From Mangrovibacter phragmitis (lineage in GTDB: Bacteria; Pseudomonadota; Gammaproteobacteria; Enterobacterales; Enterobacteriaceae): DNA of 64,000 bases. A program made the translations under genes and the position numbers. The DNA lies in NCBI RefSeq assembly GCF_001655675.1, contig NZ_LYRP01000012.1:248001-312000 (forward strand), written 5' to 3'. Position 1 is the stretch's first letter; each line of letters opens with the position of its first letter. This document shows, piece by piece, positions 1 through 10,022 of this stretch. The notes under the pieces are model-generated. The model saw only the letters and a list, made by a program, of their open reading frames with translations. It had not been told where the DNA came from and searched no databases.

Positions 1-215
1 TGTTTCGCCAGGTGAATTTCGTTGTCATGAACGCCACGATCAACCCCTGTTCCCAGTGCCGTGAAGAATTGACCATAGGCAATTGAAATGGCATCAAGAA
101 GAGAGGTTTTTCCCTGGCCGTTCAGACCGACAAGAACATTTATGCCCGGACCAAATTCACATTCAAATTGCCGGAACCCTCTGAAATTTTCCAGAAAGAG
201 TCGTTTCAATTTCAT
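1..215 (-). CDS. AAA family ATPase, RecF/SMC-like (N-terminal part only)
   Basis: About 71 codons are visible from an ATG at 215; the rest lies beyond the window edge. The first residues (MKLKRLFLENFRGF) and the P-loop GLNGQGKTSLL at about residues 30-40 are typical of RecF, OLD and SMC-like ATPases that bind DNA ends or act as nuclease partners. The specific family cannot be decided from the N-terminus. It is not part of the conserved fdo locus, so it may be an accessory gene, possibly one half of a defence pair. That function is inference; the ATPase call is firm. Confidence 0.8.
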   Translation of the reverse strand, partial: MKLKRLFLENFRGFRQFECEFGPGINVLVGLNGQGKTSLLDAISIAYGQFFTALGTGVDRGVHDNEIHLAK

Positions 216-256
216 GATAGATAACCCACAGCCCTGAAGGTTGCACAATGTGATTG

Positions 257-292
257 TTTAAAACGTTTGCAGTCTTCTGCCAGCAAACGTTT
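257..292 (-). terminator. Probable terminator of the fdo-fdhE operon
   Basis: Arms AAACGTTTGC (261-270) and GCAAACGTTT (283-292) pair perfectly, and a T-rich stretch follows in the minus direction. It lies just after the fdhE stop codon. Confidence 0.65.
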
Positions 293-300
293 CAGGATGG

Positions 301-1230
301 TTATTCCCCTTCCCCCGGGAACAGGAACGGGTTGATGCTGCTGCGGGCAAAGCCTTCCTGCTCCATGCGGGCATCCAGCACCAGGGAGGCCAGGTCATCG
401 GCAACGGCTTCGACGTTCGGGTCTTTTTCCTGGTAGAGCACCTTCAGATAGGTGCTGCAGTCACCACAGCTTTCCGCTTTAATGGCGGCCTGTTCGCTGT
501 CCAGAGACCAGTAGTGTAAATCGCGGGTCTGCTCGCAGTTGCTGCATTTTACCCGCACCATGTGCCACTCAGTTTCGCACAGGTTGCAGTGCAGGTAACG
601 CAGGCCATTATTGCTACCGATATGCACCATACTGGAGACCGGCATACTGCCACAGACCGGGCAAAACTGGCGGTGTTCGCCATATTCCGCGCGGGCTTTA
701 CCCGGAATTAACGCGGCCATTTGCGCCCAGTAGAGTGACAAGGCGGCCCAGATAAAAGGCGCTTTATCGCTGCTGACTGCCACAAAATCGCTGGCGAACA
801 GGCTGGTTGCCATGCTCTCCAGTTCCTGCTCAGACGCCTTCTCCAGGTTTTCAATCACGGCCAGCGCCGGGCCGCTCATTTCAGGCTTCAGCTCGGCAAT
901 CAGTGAGTGCAGGAGTTTATGCCAGTGTTTATCACGCGGCAGAGTGTGAATATCCAGCGGCGGTTTACCACTTTCGGCCGCACTGGCAATCAGGCTGGTG
1001 AGGTCCAGTTGCAGTGGGTGGTCGTACAGCACCACTTCCTGGGCATGGGCAATCAGTGCGGCAAAGCGCAGGTAATCACCCAGCGGGTTACTCTCAGCCA
1101 GTTCGCGCAGGCGTTCTGCCCGGCGGTTATAAAGATTCTTGAGTCTGGGGAATAATAACGGCGGAATCATATCCGCCGTGCGTTTTTCGCTCTTCTCCAA
1201 CTGATCTTGCGGAATAATGCGAATACTCAT
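301..1230 (-). CDS. fdhE: Formate dehydrogenase accessory protein FdhE
   Basis: 309 residues, the same length as E. coli FdhE. It is a cytoplasmic rubredoxin-like protein needed for activity of the membrane formate dehydrogenases (FdnGHI, FdoGHI), thought to act on the catalytic subunit before export. The C-terminal half carries the expected CxxC pairs (CPVCG, CNLC, CSNC, CGDC) at about residues 185-265. It is the last gene of the fdo operon and overlaps fdoI by 4 nt (ATGA), suggesting coupled translation. Confidence 0.97.
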   Translation of the reverse strand: MSIRIIPQDQLEKSEKRTADMIPPLLFPRLKNLYNRRAERLRELAESNPLGDYLRFAALIAHAQEVVLYDHPLQLDLTSLIASAAESGKPPLDIHTLPRDKHWHKLLHSLIAELKPEMSGPALAVIENLEKASEQELESMATSLFASDFVAVSSDKAPFIWAALSLYWAQMAALIPGKARAEYGEHRQFCPVCGSMPVSSMVHIGSNNGLRYLHCNLCETEWHMVRVKCSNCEQTRDLHYWSLDSEQAAIKAESCGDCSTYLKVLYQEKDPNVEAVADDLASLVLDARMEQEGFARSSINPFLFPGEGE

Positions 1231-1862
1231 TCAGTTGATTTTTCCTGTTTCTGGCGTAATTCGCGGAACCAGCGTGGGTGGTGCTTTTTCGCCCAGGCGC
1301 TGGTAACCCAGCCCTCCACCATGGCGGTAATTGTCCCTTTCACCCACAGCGCCGCGTAGATATGCACCATGATAACCACAATCAGGGCCACTGCCGCAAA
1401 TGAATGTACCAGTAATGCGGCACGAATGAGCGGAATCGGGAAGGCGCTGGCAAAATAAGGCCGCCAGATAACCACGCCACTTGCCAGTAGCAATAGCAGG
1501 CAAATAATCGCCGCCCAGAACACACATTTCTGGCCGAAATTATAGCGCCCGGTATCGCCAACCTCCTCATTTTTCGCAATTTTATGGATATTTTTTGCCC
1601 ACAAAATGTCGTCGCGATTAATCAGGTTATGGTGCCAGTAACGGAAGAACATGATGATAAAAGACGCGAACATCACCACCCCGGCGAAGGGGTGGAGAAT
1701 ACGGGCCAGTTGCGGCGTACCAAAAATGTTCATCAGCCAGTTAAAGGAAGGGAAGAAGAACCCCAGCCCACTGACAGCCGCCAGCAAAAAACAGAACGCG
1801 GTTATCCAGTGGTTAATGCGCTCTGGCGCGGTGTAGCGCACTATTTTGTCGGACTTTTTCAT
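1227..1862 (-). CDS. fdoI: Formate dehydrogenase-O, cytochrome b556 subunit
   Basis: 211 residues, as in E. coli. It is the membrane subunit that carries two haem b groups and passes electrons from the iron-sulfur subunit to quinone. Four hydrophobic segments are visible. His18 and His57 are at the family's haem-ligand positions, and two more histidines are in LVHSF and MVHIY of the last two helices. It overlaps fdoH upstream and fdhE downstream by 4 nt each. Confidence 0.97.
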   Translation of the reverse strand: MKKSDKIVRYTAPERINHWITAFCFLLAAVSGLGFFFPSFNWLMNIFGTPQLARILHPFAGVVMFASFIIMFFRYWHHNLINRDDILWAKNIHKIAKNEEVGDTGRYNFGQKCVFWAAIICLLLLLASGVVIWRPYFASAFPIPLIRAALLVHSFAAVALIVVIMVHIYAALWVKGTITAMVEGWVTSAWAKKHHPRWFRELRQKQEKSTE

Positions 1863-2779
1863 TGGCGGCCCCCGTTATGGTTACTCTGGTGGCGGTGGTT
1901 GTCCTCGTCATCATCATCCTGGTCATCGGCCCGGTTCGGGCCAACTCCTACATAGTGGAAAATACTGGCGGCGAAGGTTGCCGCAAAGCCAATAGCGGCC
2001 AGCGGTTTCCATACCCCTTTCCAGAATTTCACTGTCGGGCTGATGGACGGGTTTCCCGGCAAGCCGTGATACAGGCCCGGTTTGTCGGCATGGTGTAACA
2101 CATACATGACGTGAGTACCGCCAACGCCTTGTGGGTCATACAACCCGGCGTTATCGAACCCACGGGTTTTCAGCTCGCTGATGCGCTCACTGGCAACGTT
2201 TTTCATGTCTTCTTTGGAGCCAAAATGGATGGCGCCGGTCGGGCAGGTTTTCACACAAGCGGGTTCCTGGCCGACAGTCACCCGGTCCACACACAGAGTG
2301 CATTTGTAAACCCGGTTGTCGTCCGGGTTCATGCGCGGGACATCGAACGGGCAACCGGCAATGCAGTAACCACAGCCAATACACTGCTCAGACTGAAAAT
2401 CCACAATGCCGTTGGCATACTGAATAATAGCGCCTTCCGATGGGCAGGCTTTCAGGCAGCCCGGGTCGGCACAGTGCATGCAGCCATCTTTACGGATTAA
2501 CCACTCCAGTTTGTCGTTCTGCTCCACTTCGGAAAAACGCATCACCGTCCAGGATTTGGCTGTCAGGTCGGCGGGGTTGTCGTATACTCCCACGTTGTGA
2601 CCGATTTCATCCCGGATGTCATTCCATTCCGAACACGCCACCTGGCAGGCTTTACAGCCAATACAGGTGGTGACATCAATAAGCTTCGCCACTTCCTGCT
2701 GGTGGTCCCGCGCTTGTGGCGCGGGGGTAACACCGTTGGTTGCGGAACGACGAATGATGTCTTGCGATTGATAAGCCAT
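1859..2779 (-). CDS. fdoH: Formate dehydrogenase-O, iron-sulfur subunit
   Basis: 306 residues, slightly longer than the E. coli protein (300). Four cysteine clusters for [4Fe-4S] centres can be read: [35 protein letters not shown] and CTLC with a distal CVKTC. A single hydrophobic helix near the C-terminus ([17 protein letters not shown]) anchors it in the membrane. The extra length is an Asp- and His-rich tail after the helix. It moves electrons from FdoG to FdoI. The gene starts 12 nt after fdoG. Confidence 0.97.
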   Translation of the reverse strand: MAYQSQDIIRRSATNGVTPAPQARDHQQEVAKLIDVTTCIGCKACQVACSEWNDIRDEIGHNVGVYDNPADLTAKSWTVMRFSEVEQNDKLEWLIRKDGCMHCADPGCLKACPSEGAIIQYANGIVDFQSEQCIGCGYCIAGCPFDVPRMNPDDNRVYKCTLCVDRVTVGQEPACVKTCPTGAIHFGSKEDMKNVASERISELKTRGFDNAGLYDPQGVGGTHVMYVLHHADKPGLYHGLPGNPSISPTVKFWKGVWKPLAAIGFAATFAASIFHYVGVGPNRADDQDDDDEDNHRHQSNHNGGRQ

Positions 2780-2791
2780 AAATCGTCTCCG

Positions 2792-5700
2792 TTACACTTT
2801 TTCCACGTTGACCAGGAAGGTTTTGAACTCTGGCGTCTGGGTATTGGCATCGCCCACGAACGGCGTCAGTGTATTGGCAAGAAAGCCTTTACGTGCCACA
2901 CCTTCGTAGCCCCAGTGAATCGGTACACCGATGGTGTCGATGTTTTTACCATCCACTTTGAGGGTGCGAATACGCTTGGTCACCACCGCTTTGGCTTTGA
3001 TATAGCCACGGTTAGAGGAGACTTTCACCATATCGCCATGTGCAATTCCCAGCTTGTTCGCCAGCTTTTCACCAATTTCCACAAACTGTTCTGGCTGCGC
3101 GATAGCGTTAAGCAGGGCGTGCTTGGTCCAGTAGTGGAAGTGTTCCGTCAGGCGGTATGTGGTGCCGACATACGGGAACTTGTCGGCTTTCCCCATGGCG
3201 TCACGGTCGTCGTTAAACAGGCGCGCCGCCGGGTTGGAGACCACTTTCGGATGTAACGGGTTGGTGCCAATTGGCGTTTCAAAAGGTTCATAGTGTTCCG
3301 GGAACGGCCCTTCCGCCATTTTGTCGATGGCGAACAGGCGGCCCATACCTTCCGGCTGCATGATGAACGGCCCGACACCACTGCCAGGTGCGGCTGTGCT
3401 GTAATCCGCGACATCCACGCCGCTCCATTTGGCACCATCCCATTTTAGTAACTGGCGTTTTGGATCCCACGGGTTGCCTTGCGGGTCTGCAGACGCACGG
3501 TTATAGAGAATGCGGCGGTTAAGCGGCCAGGCCCATGCCCAGCCCAGCGTATTCCCCAGCCCGGATGGGTCGGCGTTATCTCGGCGCGCCATCTGGTTAC
3601 CTTCTGGCGTCCAGCTACCGGTGAATATCCAGCAACCGCTTGAGGTGGTGCCGTCATCACGCAGGTGGGCGAAGGTGGACAATTGCTGGCCTTTTTTCAC
3701 CAGCACATTGCCTTTATCGTCAAGGATATCCGCCAGGGCTTTACCGTTGCTTTCCCGCGCCACTTCTTCGGTATCTGGCGCTTGTGGCGTAAGGTAATTC
3801 CAGGTCATGTTGAGCACTGGCTCAGGCACTGTACCGCCTTCACTGGCGTACATTTCGCGCAGACGCAGATAAATACCGGCGAGGATTTCGCCATCATTCA
3901 GCGCTTCGCCTGGGGCATCTGCACCTTTCCAGTGCCACTGCAGCCAGCGGCCAGAGTTGACGATAGAGCCATTTTCTTCTGCAAAACAGGTGGATGGCAG
4001 GCGGAACACTTCGGTCTGAATAGTGGACGGGTCCACATCATTCGACTCGCCGTGGTTTTGCCAGAATGTCGCCGTTTCGGTGTTCAGTGGGTCGATAGTT
4101 ATCAGGTATTTCAGCTTCGACAGCGATGCCACGACTTTGTTTTTATTCGGGAACGACGCCACCGGGTTAAAGCCCTGGCAAATATAGCCATTCACTTTCC
4201 CCTGATGCATCATCTCGAAATACTGCAACACGTCGTACATCTTGTCCCATTTGGGTAACCAGTCGAACCCCCAACTGTTTTCTTTGGTGGCGTGTTCCCC
4301 GAAGAAGGCTTTCATCATGGAGACGAAGAATTTCGGGTAGTTGCCCCAGTAGTTTACCTGGCCGGGCAGCGTGGGTTTGGGCGTGCTGGCTTGCAGGTAG
4401 GTTTCCAGGCTGGTCTGCTTCTCACTCGGCAACGAGAGGTAGCCCGGCAGGCTCTGCGACAGCAGCCCCAGGTCCGTCAGCCCCTGAATATTCGAGTGCC
4501 CGCGCAGGGCGTTAACCCCGCCACCTGCCATGCCCATATTCCCCAGTAGCAACTGGATCATCGCCATGGTGCGGATGTTCTGTGCGCCTACGGAGTGCTG
4601 TGTCCAGCCGAGGGCATACAGGAACGAGGTGGTTTTGTCTTTCGCACTGGTTTCGGCAAGGTATTCGCACACCTGCAGGAAATCTGCCCTGGGTGTCCCG
4701 CAGATATTTTCCACCATCTCTGGCGTATAGCGTGAGACGTGGGTTTTCAGCAGGTTCCAGACACAACGCGGGTGGCTTAACGTGGTATCGCGCTTCGCAA
4801 AGCCCTGGTCATCCAACTCGTAATGCCAGGTGGTTTTATCGTATTTGCGGGTTTGCTCGTCATAGCCTGAGAACAGACCATCTTCGAAGCTGAAATCCTC
4901 ACGCACTATCAGGCTGGCGTTAGTGTAGGCTTCGACATACTCGCGGTTAATTTTGTTGTTGGTAATCAGGTACAGCAATACGCCTGACAAAAATGCGATG
5001 TCAGTACCGGAACGGATTGGCGTGTAAAAATCAGCGACAGACGCTGTACGGGTAAAACGCGGATCGATAACAATCAGCTTCGCGCCGTTGCGGATTTTGG
5101 CTTCCATCGCCCAGCGGAACCCAACCGGATGCGCTTCAGCGGCGTTGCCACCCATTACAACGACAAGATCGGCGTTCTTGATATCCACCCAGTGGTTGGT
5201 CATGGCACCACGACCAAACGTCGGAGCAAGACTTGCTACCGTTGGTCCGTGTCAGACACGCGCCTGGTTGTCGACCGCCAGCATACCCAGCGACCGGGAA
5301 AATTTTTGGGTTAGATAGCCCGATTCATTGCTTGAGGCGGATGCGCACAGCATGCCGGTGGTGAGCCAGCGGTTGACTGTGGTGCCCTCAGCATTCTGCG
5401 CGACAAAGTTGGCGTCGCGGTCTTCCTTCATTAGTTTGGCGATGCGCTCAAACGCTTCTGACCAGGAAATACGTTGCCACTTATCAGAACCTGGCGCGCG
5501 GTACTCCGGGTATTTCAGGCGGCTTTCACTGTGGATAAAATCCACCAGACCGGCACCTTTCGGGCACAGTGCGCCCCGGTTTACCGGGTGATCCGGATCC
5601 CCTTCGATATGGAAAATTGAGGATTTTGCATTTTTTGCGCCGTCGCCGAGGCTGTACATCAATAGCCCACAACCGACTGAACAATATGTGCAGGTATTGC

Positions 5701-5839
5701 GGGTTTCGCGGCTGCGCAGCAATTTATATTGCCGGGTCTCCGCTAACGCTTCACCTGGGGCAAACCCCAGTGCCGCAGCTGTTGTACCTGCCATACCGCC
5801 AGCGCAGATCTTAAAGAACTGCCTTCTGCTGACCTGCAT
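2792..5839 (-). CDS. fdoG: Formate dehydrogenase-O, catalytic selenoprotein subunit
   Basis: Reads as one protein of 1015 residues if the in-frame TGA at 5252-5254 is decoded as selenocysteine at residue 196, the same position as in E. coli FdoG. It oxidises formate at a bis-MGD molybdenum centre on the periplasmic side. The N-terminus has a Tat signal (SRRQFFK, residues 4-10). Cys50, Cys53, Cys57 and Cys92 match the single [4Fe-4S] site. A plain gene caller would split it into two frames of 195 and 803 residues. First gene of fdoGHI-fdhE; selA, selB, fdhD and fdhE are all in this window. Confidence 0.97.
5223..5240 (-). promoter_or_regulatory. bSECIS hairpin for selenocysteine insertion
   Basis: Beginning 11 nt after the UGA, the minus strand folds as GG, a bulged U, AGCAA, loop GUC, UUGCU, CC. 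A bulged U in the stem and a GU in the apical loop are the features recognised by the C-terminal domain of SelB in E. coli fdhF. The hairpin is inside coding sequence. Confidence 0.9.
5252..5254 (-). other. Selenocysteine codon (UGA) of fdoG
   Basis: TGA in frame between GCGCGTGTC (A-R-V) and CACGGACCA (H-G-P). The flanking peptide NQARV-U-HGPTVASLAP is that of E. coli FdoG. The frame continues without another stop for 819 codons. Confidence 0.97.
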
Positions 5840-6002
5840 GGTTTACTCCTTGTTCGACATTGTCACGGTTATTTTCTTTTTTGCGGTGTGTGCCGCAAAG
5901 GTTCACACTATGCGAATAGTTAAATATCCCTGTATCCATCAAGGATAGTCTGAAAAGAATATCATAATGTTGCTAAGGCTGTTTTATTACGGTTAATACA
6001 AA

Positions 6003-6836
6003 GTGAAAAGAGAACCGGTTGACTACTTAGAAAATGTGGCAGAGTGCTCATCTGCCAGACAAATCCCGCTGTGGAAACGCAGTGATTTAACGCATGCGCA
6101 ACCTGACTGGCTGGCAGAAGAAGTGCCGGTTGCACTGGTTTACAACGGTATTTCTCATGTTGTGATGATGGCTTCGCCAAAAGACCTGGAATTATTTGCC
6201 CTTGGTTTCTCTTTATCGGAAGGGATTGTTGAAACTTCACAGGAAATTTATGGCATGGAAGTTGTGCCATCCTGTAACGGCCTTGAAGTGCAAATTGAAC
6301 TCTCCAGCCGCCGCTTTATGGGACTGAAAGAACGCCGCCGGGCGCTGGCCGGGCGCACTGGCTGTGGTGTGTGCGGTGTAGAGCAACTGAATGACATTGG
6401 CAAACCGATTACCCCGTTGCCTTTTACTCAAACCTTTGACCTGCGCTATCTGGATTCCGGGCTTGGCGGCCTGAAAACATTCCAGCCAGTGGGGCAGCTC
6501 ACCGGTTGTACCCATGTTGCCGCATGGATGATGCCAGACGGCGTGCTTGCCGGTGGCCACGAAGATGTGGGCCGCCATGTGGCGCTGGATAAACTGTTGG
6601 GGCGTCGCAGCCGTGAGCACTGGCCGCAGGGTGCGGTGCTGGTGTCCAGCCGGGCCAGTTACGAGATGGTGCAAAAATCAGCTATGTGCGGTGTGGAGAT
6701 TCTGTTCGCTGTTTCTGCCGCAACCACGCTGGCGGTTGAAGTGGCTGAACGTTGTAATCTGACGCTGGTGGGGTTCAGTAAGCCAGGGCGTGCTACGGTG
6801 TATACCCATCCGCAGCGGTTAGTTGCGGCGGAGTAA
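6003..6836 (+). CDS. fdhD: Sulfur carrier protein FdhD
   Basis: 277 residues, identical in length to E. coli FdhD. It takes sulfur from IscS and delivers it to the molybdenum cofactor before its insertion into formate dehydrogenase. The sulfur-binding pair Cys121 and Cys124 (CGVCG) is present. The start is a GTG at 6003; no in-frame ATG occurs before residue 55 and the GTG gives the family length, although no clear Shine-Dalgarno precedes it. It is divergent from fdoG with 163 nt between them, where both promoters must lie. Confidence 0.95.
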   Translation: MKREPVDYLENVAECSSARQIPLWKRSDLTHAQPDWLAEEVPVALVYNGISHVVMMASPKDLELFALGFSLSEGIVETSQEIYGMEVVPSCNGLEVQIELSSRRFMGLKERRRALAGRTGCGVCGVEQLNDIGKPITPLPFTQTFDLRYLDSGLGGLKTFQPVGQLTGCTHVAAWMMPDGVLAGGHEDVGRHVALDKLLGRRSREHWPQGAVLVSSRASYEMVQKSAMCGVEILFAVSAATTLAVEVAERCNLTLVGFSKPGRATVYTHPQRLVAAE

Positions 6837-6862
6837 TGGGTCTCGGGCTGGTGTGGTTATTT

Positions 6863-7312
6863 TGGTTCACTTGCAGTGGAACCAGCTGTTTCCGTTCACT
6901 TCCAGTGATGTGGTTAATGCGGCCTCACAGCCAGTGAACGTGTTAAGGGGCCCGCCCCTTAACAATCCGGTTTTTCGCGGGCGACCGGTGCTGCGCACTG
7001 CGTTCACCTCCGGGCAGTCAGCCTGCGGCCGGCTCGACTCGGCATCCATGCCTCGTTTCGCCTTATTCCGCCGTCCGGGCGGAATAACCTTGTCTTCCTT
7101 TCTGAGGTTCACCGGTCTTACGCGAACTGTCCCCGCTGCAAGTGACGGATTGTTTGTGTTGTGCTGAGTGGCTGTATGTTCTGTGCCTGGTATGTCTTTG
7201 TGTGTTTTTTGCTGGCAGATTACTGTTACTGCGGTGACTGTTCCGTTCACTTGCAGTGTGGTTGTTTCCATTCACTTGCAGTGTGTCAGTGTAGCGGGTT
7301 CCGTTCACCTGA
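6863..7312 (+). repeat. Cluster of short TTCCGTTCACTTGCAGTG-type motifs
   Basis: Variants of this 18 bp sequence, with the small dyad CACT-TGC-AGTG, occur near 6864, 6890, 7242, 7266 and 7299. Spacing is irregular. Similar motifs precede copy C on the other strand near 21336 and 21372. They occur at or before the start of the 286 bp units. Confidence 0.75.
6890..7175 (+). repeat. Structured dispersed repeat, copy A
   Basis: 286 bp, starting with a TTCCGTTCACTT motif and ending at GAGTGGCTGT. It shares near-identity with copy C (21051-21336, opposite strand) and clear similarity to copy B (7299-7585). It contains two hairpins: arms GTTAAGGGG/CCCCTTAAC at 6942-6963 and arms TTATTCCGCC/GGCGGAATAA at 7063-7087. 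Identity with copy C continues about 38 bp further, through TGTGCCTGGTATGTC. I do not recognise the family. Confidence 0.9.
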
Positions 7313-7585
7313 AGTTAAGTGGCTAATGTGGCTTCACAGCCTGTGAACGGGCAAAGGGGGCTCGCCCCCTTCGCAATCCCCGTTTTCGCGGGCAACCGGT
7401 GCTGCGCACTGCGTTCACCTCCGGGCAGTCAGCCTGCGGCCGGCTCGACTCGGCGTCCTGCCTCGTTTCACCTTATTCCGCCATCCGGGCGGAATAACCT
7501 TGTCTTCCTTTCTGCGGTTCACCGGTTTTACGCGAACTGTCCCCGCTGCAAGTAGCGGATTGTTTGTGTTGTGCTGAGTGGCTGT
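7299..7585 (+). repeat. Structured dispersed repeat, copy B
   Basis: 287 bp, direct tandem partner of copy A, 123 bp downstream of it. The first hairpin (7351-7374) differs in sequence but keeps pairing: GCAAAGGGGG with CCCCCTTCGC, including a T-A to C-G exchange and one extra G-C pair relative to copy A, with one A-C mismatch. The second hairpin (7473-7497) is identical in its arms and has loop ATCCG instead of GTCCG. The net two-base gain within the first hairpin breaks the reading frame open in copies A and C. Confidence 0.88.
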
Positions 7586-7652
7586 GGGATTTGTGTGTTA
7601 TCTGTTTTCTTTATTTTTTGCTGCGGGCTTACAAACGGGTGGGTTTGGGTGG

Positions 7653-7671
7653 CCTCTAAATCGTTGAGGCG
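7653..7671 (+). repeat. GCCTC/GAGGC hairpin shared by both repeat regions
   Basis: GCCTCTAAATCGTTGAGGC followed by GTGCCTGG. The same 19-mer followed by GTGTCTGG is found on the minus strand at 20965-20983, at the corresponding end of copy C. Pairing arms are GCCTC and GAGGC. Confidence 0.75.
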
Positions 7672-7858
7672 TGCCTGGTGGCAACAGCAAGTCTGCCAGC
7701 ACAGTATTGCTATTCGCCAGTTGCGTTGCGTTCTTCATCCCCTTTACATCTCCCTGCTTCCTGCCCCACAATGGTTAGATTGCTAATTGATTCTTGTTTG
7801 CGTTCTGTCTCCAGGGCCTTGCCGGCCATACACCTGATTCTGTTTTGTGAGGCGAGTT

Positions 7859-8494
7859 ATGAAGCTTTTTATTTACCAACATTGCCCGTTTTGTTTGCGT
7901 GCGCAGATGATTGTCGGGCTGAAAAGTTTGCCCGTCGATATCGATATCATTATGGAAGGCGATGCTGAAACCCCAACCCGTATGGTAGGGCGCAAGGTGG
8001 TGCCCATTTTGCAAAAAGAAGATGGCAGTTATATGCCGGAAAGTATGGATATTGTGCACTATCTTGACAGCAAACAGGCACCTCTGGTGGCAACGGGAAC
8101 AGTAGATGCGGCGATAGAAGCCTGGTGCAAACAGGTATCAAAAAGCGCGTTTAACCTTGCCGTGCCGCGTTTTACTAAGGGTGATTTTGCCGAGCTGGCA
8201 ACGCCACAAGCTCGTGAGGCTTACCGCCTGCGTGAAGAAAAAGCATTTGGCGACCTGGAGCAACTGATTGCCGATACGCCCGCGTTACTGGCAGATGTAG
8301 AGCCTCAACTGGCGGCACTGGAGCCACTGGTTGCCGAACGCGACACTATTGATATTACTGATTTTATTTTGTTCCCGGTATTGCGCAGCCTGACTATTGT
8401 CAAAAATATCCACTTTGGTGACCAGGTGCAGGCTTACCTGGCGCGTATTGCGGGGGCAACCGGTGTAAGCCTGCTGACTGAGCAGGCCATGTAA
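7859..8494 (+). CDS. grxB: Glutaredoxin 2 family protein
   Basis: 211 residues from the ATG at 7859, preceded by GAGGCGAG; a GTG at 7847 would add four residues. The active site CPFC is at residues 9-12, and the GST-like fold is indicated by RMVGRKVVPILQKEDGSYMPESMDIV, which closely follows E. coli GrxB (215 aa). The C-terminal half is more divergent. It reduces disulfides with glutathione in the cytoplasm. In E. coli grxB is far from the rha genes, so its location between a repeat array and rhaM is unusual. It could be a second copy or the relocated single copy. Confidence 0.85.
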   Translation: MKLFIYQHCPFCLRAQMIVGLKSLPVDIDIIMEGDAETPTRMVGRKVVPILQKEDGSYMPESMDIVHYLDSKQAPLVATGTVDAAIEAWCKQVSKSAFNLAVPRFTKGDFAELATPQAREAYRLREEKAFGDLEQLIADTPALLADVEPQLAALEPLVAERDTIDITDFILFPVLRSLTIVKNIHFGDQVQAYLARIAGATGVSLLTEQAM

Positions 8495-8505
8495 TAGCGC
8501 AACGC

Positions 8506-8541
8506 AACCAGGCTGCAACACTGTGCGGCCTGGTTGTTATC
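8506..8541 (+). terminator. Probable terminator after the glutaredoxin gene
   Basis: Arms AACCAGGC (8506-8513) and GCCTGGTT (8528-8535), then GTTAT. The T run is short. It could serve the converging rha operon as well. Confidence 0.5.
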
Positions 8542-8551
8542 ACCTGAACAC

Positions 8552-8866
8552 TCAGGGCAAATAAAATACCGGTTTGAGTGTATCGCTTAACGGGCTGTTA
8601 TCTGAGTGAGTTGGCATTACATCCCGCATATACTTCCACCACCGCTGGCAAACCTCAGTTTGTGCAACAGCGTCCCAACGTTCTTCTGATTCAATCTCTA
8701 CTGTGGCAAACAGGAGATGGCGCTCAGCGTCGAGATAAATAGCATAGTGATGAGCACCGTGCTGTTTAAGAACCGCTTCCAGCTCAGGCCAAATCGGCGA
8801 ATGGCGGTGTTGATACTCTTCATGTGCATCGGGGTTCACCTGCATAACAAATGCTTTACGGATCAT
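8552..8866 (-). CDS. rhaM: L-rhamnose mutarotase
   Basis: 104 residues, same length as E. coli RhaM (YiiL). It interconverts the alpha and beta anomers of L-rhamnose in the cytoplasm so that RhaA receives the right form. Tyr18 and His22, the catalytic residues of the family, are present in [13 protein letters not shown]. It is last in the rhaBAD-fucO-rhaM operon and overlaps the preceding gene by 4 nt (ATGA). Confidence 0.96.
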   Translation of the reverse strand: MIRKAFVMQVNPDAHEEYQHRHSPIWPELEAVLKQHGAHHYAIYLDAERHLLFATVEIESEERWDAVAQTEVCQRWWKYMRDVMPTHSDNSPLSDTLKPVFYLP

Positions 8867-10011
8867 AATGCCTCCAGATAAAGCGCCCGCACTTCTTCTC
8901 GTGTCGCGGTGCGTGGGTTACACGGCGCACAAGGGGCTGCCAGAGCTTTATCCAGCCAGCCTTCTATATCTTCCTGAGTCACACCCAGTTTGCTGAACCC
9001 GGTGGGAATGCCGACACGGGCTGACAGTTCGCGAATCGCTTCTATCGCTTTCTCACTGGCTAACTCCTGGCTCATTCCCTGCGTATTCACGCCCATGGCT
9101 TCGGCGACGCGCACAAAACGGGCTACGGCAGCCGGACGGTTAAAGTTTTCAATAACAGGCAGCAGAATTGCATTACACACACCGTGTGGCAGGTCGTGGG
9201 TTGCGCCTGGCTGGTGGGCCAGTGCATGTACCAGCCCCAGCCCGGCGCTGTTGAATGCCATGCCCGCCAGATACTGGCCATAAGCCATCATTTCGCGGGC
9301 TTCCAGGTCTTTGCCGTTATCAACCGCTTTTGGCAACCAGGTACTGATCAGGCGAATCGCTTCCAGCGCATTGGCGTCTGTCAGTGGGTGTGCGCCAATC
9401 GACACATAGGCTTCAATGGCGTGGGTCAGCGCATCCATCCCGGTAGCGGCGGTAACCGATGCCGGAATGTTGAGCATCACGCTGGCGTCATCGACAGCGA
9501 AATCCGGAATGATATTCGGGTCGATAATCACTTCTTTGACTTTGCGTTCACTGTTGATGATCACTGCGTTGCTGGTCATTTCAGCGGCGGTGCCAGCGGT
9601 GGTGTTGATCGCCACCAGGTGAACACCCGGGTTTTTCACTTTGCCTACCCCGGAATAATTGGTCGAAGGTGCCGGGTTAGCGGTTAAGATCTTGATGGCT
9701 TTGGCGGTATCAATTGGGCTGCCGCCGCCAAAGGCGATGATAAAATTACATTTTGCGTCCCGGAACGCCTTAAAGCCTTGTTGTACCAGTGCTTCTGTTG
9801 GGTTGGGGAACACCGCATCGAATAAATGGTATTCCATGTTGTGGTGTTTCATGGCGGCGAACAGGGAATCGAGCAGACCCAGTGTCACCAGTTGCCCGTC
9901 AGTGACTATCAGCGCTTTACCCCACTGTTTTCCTGACACCATATGAACCATATCCCCAATCGCACCTGCGCCATGCAGACTGATTTTGGGTAATGCCAGC
10001 ATAAAACTCAT
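8863..10011 (-). CDS. fucO: Lactaldehyde reductase, iron-type alcohol dehydrogenase
   Basis: 382 residues, class III Fe-dependent alcohol dehydrogenase. The NAD motif [11 protein letters not shown] is near residue 96, and metal ligands fit Asp193, His197, His262 and His276. In E. coli FucO reduces the L-lactaldehyde made by the fucose and rhamnose aldolases to 1,2-propanediol. This protein is clearly diverged from E. coli FucO, but its place between rhaD and rhaM fits the same reaction for rhamnose. E. coli K-12 has no such gene in its rha operon. The symbol is by function; rhaO has also been used for such genes. Confidence 0.85.
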   Translation of the reverse strand: MSFMLALPKISLHGAGAIGDMVHMVSGKQWGKALIVTDGQLVTLGLLDSLFAAMKHHNMEYHLFDAVFPNPTEALVQQGFKAFRDAKCNFIIAFGGGSPIDTAKAIKILTANPAPSTNYSGVGKVKNPGVHLVAINTTAGTAAEMTSNAVIINSERKVKEVIIDPNIIPDFAVDDASVMLNIPASVTAATGMDALTHAIEAYVSIGAHPLTDANALEAIRLISTWLPKAVDNGKDLEAREMMAYGQYLAGMAFNSAGLGLVHALAHQPGATHDLPHGVCNAILLPVIENFNRPAAVARFVRVAEAMGVNTQGMSQELASEKAIEAIRELSARVGIPTGFSKLGVTQEDIEGWLDKALAAPCAPCNPRTATREEVRALYLEAL

Positions 10012-10022
10012 GATAGTGCTCC

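Larger units (their letters stand above)
6837..7858. other. Intergenic region filled by repeats, no gene
   Basis: About 1 kb between fdhD and the glutaredoxin gene. It holds short motifs of the form TTCCGTTCACTTGCAGTG, two tandem copies of a 286 bp unit, a GCCTC/GAGGC hairpin at 7653-7671, and from about 7690 the upstream region of the glutaredoxin gene, where I see no clear promoter. Open frames here are not conserved between copies. Confidence 0.8.

Noticed and set aside
2792-5839. fdoG as a pseudogene split by a stop codon
   Set aside because: The UGA is at the selenocysteine position of E. coli FdoG, is followed by a SECIS hairpin, and selA and selB are present.
6823-7167. Protein-coding frames inside repeats A and C (about 100 residues each, similar to one another)
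   Set aside because: The frame is broken in copy B while the hairpins are kept, there is no good ribosome binding site, and opposite-strand frames are also open. The similarity follows from the DNA repeat.
6863-7312. CRISPR-like array of TTCCGTTCACTTGCAGTG motifs
   Set aside because: Spacing and repeat length are irregular, spacers are not of constant length and no cas gene is near.
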